Source: Diacronema lutheri (taxonomy: Eukaryota > Haptophyta > Pavlovophyceae > Pavlovales > Pavlovaceae). From it: a stretch of 64,000 bases of DNA. Position numbers and translations under genes: made by a program. A model generated the notes under the pieces. It was not told where the DNA came from, made no database searches, and saw nothing but the letters and a program-made list of their open reading frames with translations. Each line of letters opens with the position of its first letter. Positions within the stretch are counted from its first letter, which is position 1. Positions 60,846-64,000 of this stretch are shown here, one piece after another. The stretch is taken from NCBI GenBank assembly GCA_019448385.1, contig JAGTXO010000001.1:1302001-1366000 (forward strand), given 5' to 3'.

Positions 60846-61346
60846 CGCACGGCCGAGCCGCGCAGCGGTCGACGCTTTGCGGGCTCTGCCCAGGTCGCGC
60901 GCGGCTGGCGACGCGTGCCGCGCGCGGCACGACCGTGCACGCCGCCACCCGTGGCCGAGCGCGCCGCACCAGCCGGCCCGCTCCAACCGCCGTGCGGATC
61001 ACGGACGCTCGCTACGGCTCGTCGGCGCGCGTCACCTGCGCCGGCGGCCACGGCGCCGTCTGCTCCGGCCTCGTCGCGAGCAGCCCGACCGCTGCTCGCC
61101 GCCCGCACGCCGCCGCAGCAACGCTGCGCGTCGTGCTCCCCCGCTCGCCAAACGCGAAGAGCTCCCTCACAAGGACGTCCTTCCGAACGGCCCGCGCTGC
61201 ACTCGGGGCGCGATCGTGCCCCTGATCGGATTTGGCTTGACCATCTATACAGCTTCCGTCAAAGCAACTGCTTCGGACGCGTCCGCCATCGTTCGTTGCA
61301 GGCGCTCAGCGCGGGTAATCAAGCCCGGGGCGGGGCGGCGGGCGTC
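60846..61346. other. 500-bp non-coding stretch: candidate Fanzor guide-RNA region plus kinase promoter
   Basis: In TnpB/Fanzor loci the guide RNA is often encoded at or just downstream of the nuclease's 3' end. This spacer starts at the Fanzor stop, contains a perfect 18-bp palindrome at 60914-60931 (CGTGCCGCGCGCGGCACG) and other GC-rich stems, and has no convincing ORF. The right part (61200-61346) is less GC-rich and probably holds the promoter of the kinase gene. The element's 3' boundary must lie somewhere here; no poly-A or terminal repeat was recognised. Confidence 0.4.
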
Positions 61347-63217
<1,871 letters not shown>

Positions 63218-63266
63218 GAGCGCGTTGGACAGACTGTCGGCTCGGAGGGCGTGTAATCACGTGTAC

Positions 63267-63268
<2 letters not shown>

Positions 63269-63299
<31 letters not shown>
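63269..63299 (+). repeat. poly-G tract (31 bp) between convergent genes
   Basis: Lies 51 bp after the kinase stop and 28 bp past the jacalin-gene stop, so it is poly-G downstream of one gene and poly-C downstream of the other. It is a possible G-quadruplex or termination aid. Confidence 0.9.
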
Positions 63300-63300
<1 letters not shown>

Positions 63301-63326
63301 AGGGGGCCGTGTGGAACCCCGCCCCC

Positions 63327-64000
63327 TTAACTCCCCTGCCTGGGGGGGCGGGTGATGAAGCTCTGCTGCACTGCAAAGCCGTGCAGCCGCAGCCGCTCGA
63401 TGTGCTCGCTCCACGCAGCGCGCGGCGCGGAGCGCACAAACGGCGCGAGTCGGCAGAGCCACCCCCTCGCCAGCCGCGCGTTGATCGCAAAAATCTCGGA
63501 CCCACTGGGTGCCGCAAACTCGAACGCATCGCCGCCCGGTCCGCCGCACATTGGCGACACACGGCCATGCGACGTCTCAAACTGAATCGCATCGACATAG
63601 GCGCCCATGCGGCCACGTATCCTCGTGATGTACTCGCCCGGCGTGAGCCTGAAGAGCGGGCGCTCGATGCCTCCATGGCCCCCGCACACAGAGCTCCCTC
63701 CGTGCGAGAAATGGAACGCGATGCTGTCGACGAGCAGCCCGGTTCGCACTGTGATGGCGACCACGTGGCGCGTGGCCTGCAGGCGGTCGAAGAGCGCGAT
63801 GCGAGCGATAAGCTCAGGCATGAGCAGCCGCAGGTGACTCGCGGCACCGAGACGCCGGTGGAGCGCCATCGCCATCGCGAGCGCGCGCCTCCGAGCTGCA
63901 TCGCTTTGGGCCAGATCATCGATGACGGCGGCGGGCGTCAGCACACTCGATTGCACAACGTGGACCTGCGACGCATCGACCACGCTCGGCTGGCCAGCCA
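63327..64000 (-). CDS. jacalin-like lectin-domain protein, 5' end off the window
   Basis: The frame is open to the right edge, so the start is not in the window. About 220 residues are visible. Residues after an F-box-like helical segment (LLMPELIARIALFDRL) contain a jacalin-type beta-prism: VDSIAFHFSHG, CGGHGG, GEYITRIRGRMGAYVDAIQFETSHG and GGPGGDAFEF, two Greek-key-like repeats with the GG-loop pattern. Jacalin domains bind mannose or galactose. A helical N-terminus before a lectin fold suggests an F-box-lectin or cytosolic recognition protein. Confidence 0.8.
   Translation of the reverse strand, partial: AGQPSVVDASQVHVVQSSVLTPAAVIDDLAQSDAARRRALAMAMALHRRLGAASHLRLLMPELIARIALFDRLQATRHVVAITVRTGLLVDSIAFHFSHGGSSVCGGHGGIERPLFRLTPGEYITRIRGRMGAYVDAIQFETSHGRVSPMCGGPGGDAFEFAAPSGSEIFAINARLARGWLCRLAPFVRSAPRAAWSEHIERLRLHGFAVQQSFITRPPRQGS

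Larger units (their letters stand above)
44163..60900 (+). mobile_element. about 16.6-kb retroelement-like unit carrying a chromodomain-Fanzor fusion
   Basis: All coding sequence between the ABC-transporter stop (44162) and the kinase gene (61347) is on the + strand: ORF1 44290-45435, an RT/endonuclease ORF2 to 48771, and a protease/YqaJ/chromodomain/Fanzor ORF3 to 60845. No long terminal repeats, inverted termini or poly-A tail were seen by eye, so the ends are uncertain; with RT plus a C-terminal restriction-like endonuclease, a non-LTR (R2/NeSL/CRE-like) element is the best family guess. NeSL elements also encode a Ulp1 protease. An alternative is a DNA transposon (48.7-60.9 kb) inserted beside an RT element (44.2-48.8 kb). 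Host-style introns are rare inside it. GC content is even higher than in the flanks. Confidence 0.72.

Noticed and set aside
44163-61346. Long terminal repeats or terminal inverted repeats around the element
   Set aside because: No matching ends of useful length were found by eye between 44163-44289 and 60846-61346; only an alignment or a second copy could settle the ends.

Overview
This window is a slice of a eukaryotic nuclear genome that is very GC-rich, gene-dense and intron-poor. The evidence is the gene set: dynein roadblock light chain, Tim10, VPS4, a formin, Elongin A, a tomosyn/Lgl R-SNARE, an AMPK/SnRK1 kinase, RRP7 and ADAT2. Introns are short (about 90-175 bp), GT-AG, mostly with gtgcgc donors and gcgcag acceptors. 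A DusA-type dihydrouridine synthase, a peptidyl-serine galactosyltransferase of the green-lineage family and a plant-type family 2 glycosyltransferase point to an alga. GC level, codon-level homopolymers and a Fanzor gene fit a haptophyte-like or related microalga, but the species cannot be fixed from the sequence. Neighbouring genes are often divergent with only 31-80 bp between start codons, or convergent with a few tens of bp between stops.

Layout. 1-9 kb: a left-truncated unknown gene, a membrane protein with a CHAT-like caspase-fold domain, a FIGNL1-like AAA ATPase, a SERGT1-like glycosyltransferase with ShKT domains, a small tail-anchored protein and a kaptin (KICSTOR) homologue. 9-12 kb: a PARP with four 36-bp repeats, then an AT-rich island of GTGAAAATTTTCAC-type palindromes around a Cys-rich ORF, then a roadblock light chain. 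12-30 kb: a lamin-tail-domain membrane protein, Elongin A, tomosyn, an SH3-calponin-homology protein, VPS4, a glycosyltransferase, a formin and Tim10. 30-44 kb: an unknown protein, a mosaic surface protein (Kre9-like repeats, RCC1-like repeats, SRCR, membrane anchor), a coiled-coil protein, a gamma-glutamyltransferase, DusA, ADAT2, RRP7, an unknown protein and an ATM1-like ABC half-transporter.

44.2-60.9 kb is the striking part: about 16.6 kb, all on the + strand, which looks like one mobile element. It has a Pro-rich gag-like ORF1, then a single in-frame TAG, then ORF2 with a reverse transcriptase and a C-terminal restriction-like endonuclease. Overlapping ORF2 in another frame is a giant ORF3 of more than 3,400 codons with a Ulp1/C48-like cysteine protease, a YqaJ/lambda-exonuclease-type nuclease and a chromodomain. 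Across one well-supported intron, ORF3 joins a complete Fanzor (eukaryotic TnpB-like, RuvC) nuclease with its D, E and D residues intact. A Fanzor fused to a chromodomain downstream of an RT/endonuclease ORF suggests a retroelement or composite element carrying an RNA-guided nuclease.

60.9-64 kb: a 500-bp non-coding stretch (possible guide-RNA/3' end of the element plus the promoter of the next gene), a four-exon AMPK/SnRK1 catalytic subunit, and a jacalin-like lectin-domain protein running off the right edge. Spliced models were built by hand from reading frame, splice signals and family homology; no transcript data were available.
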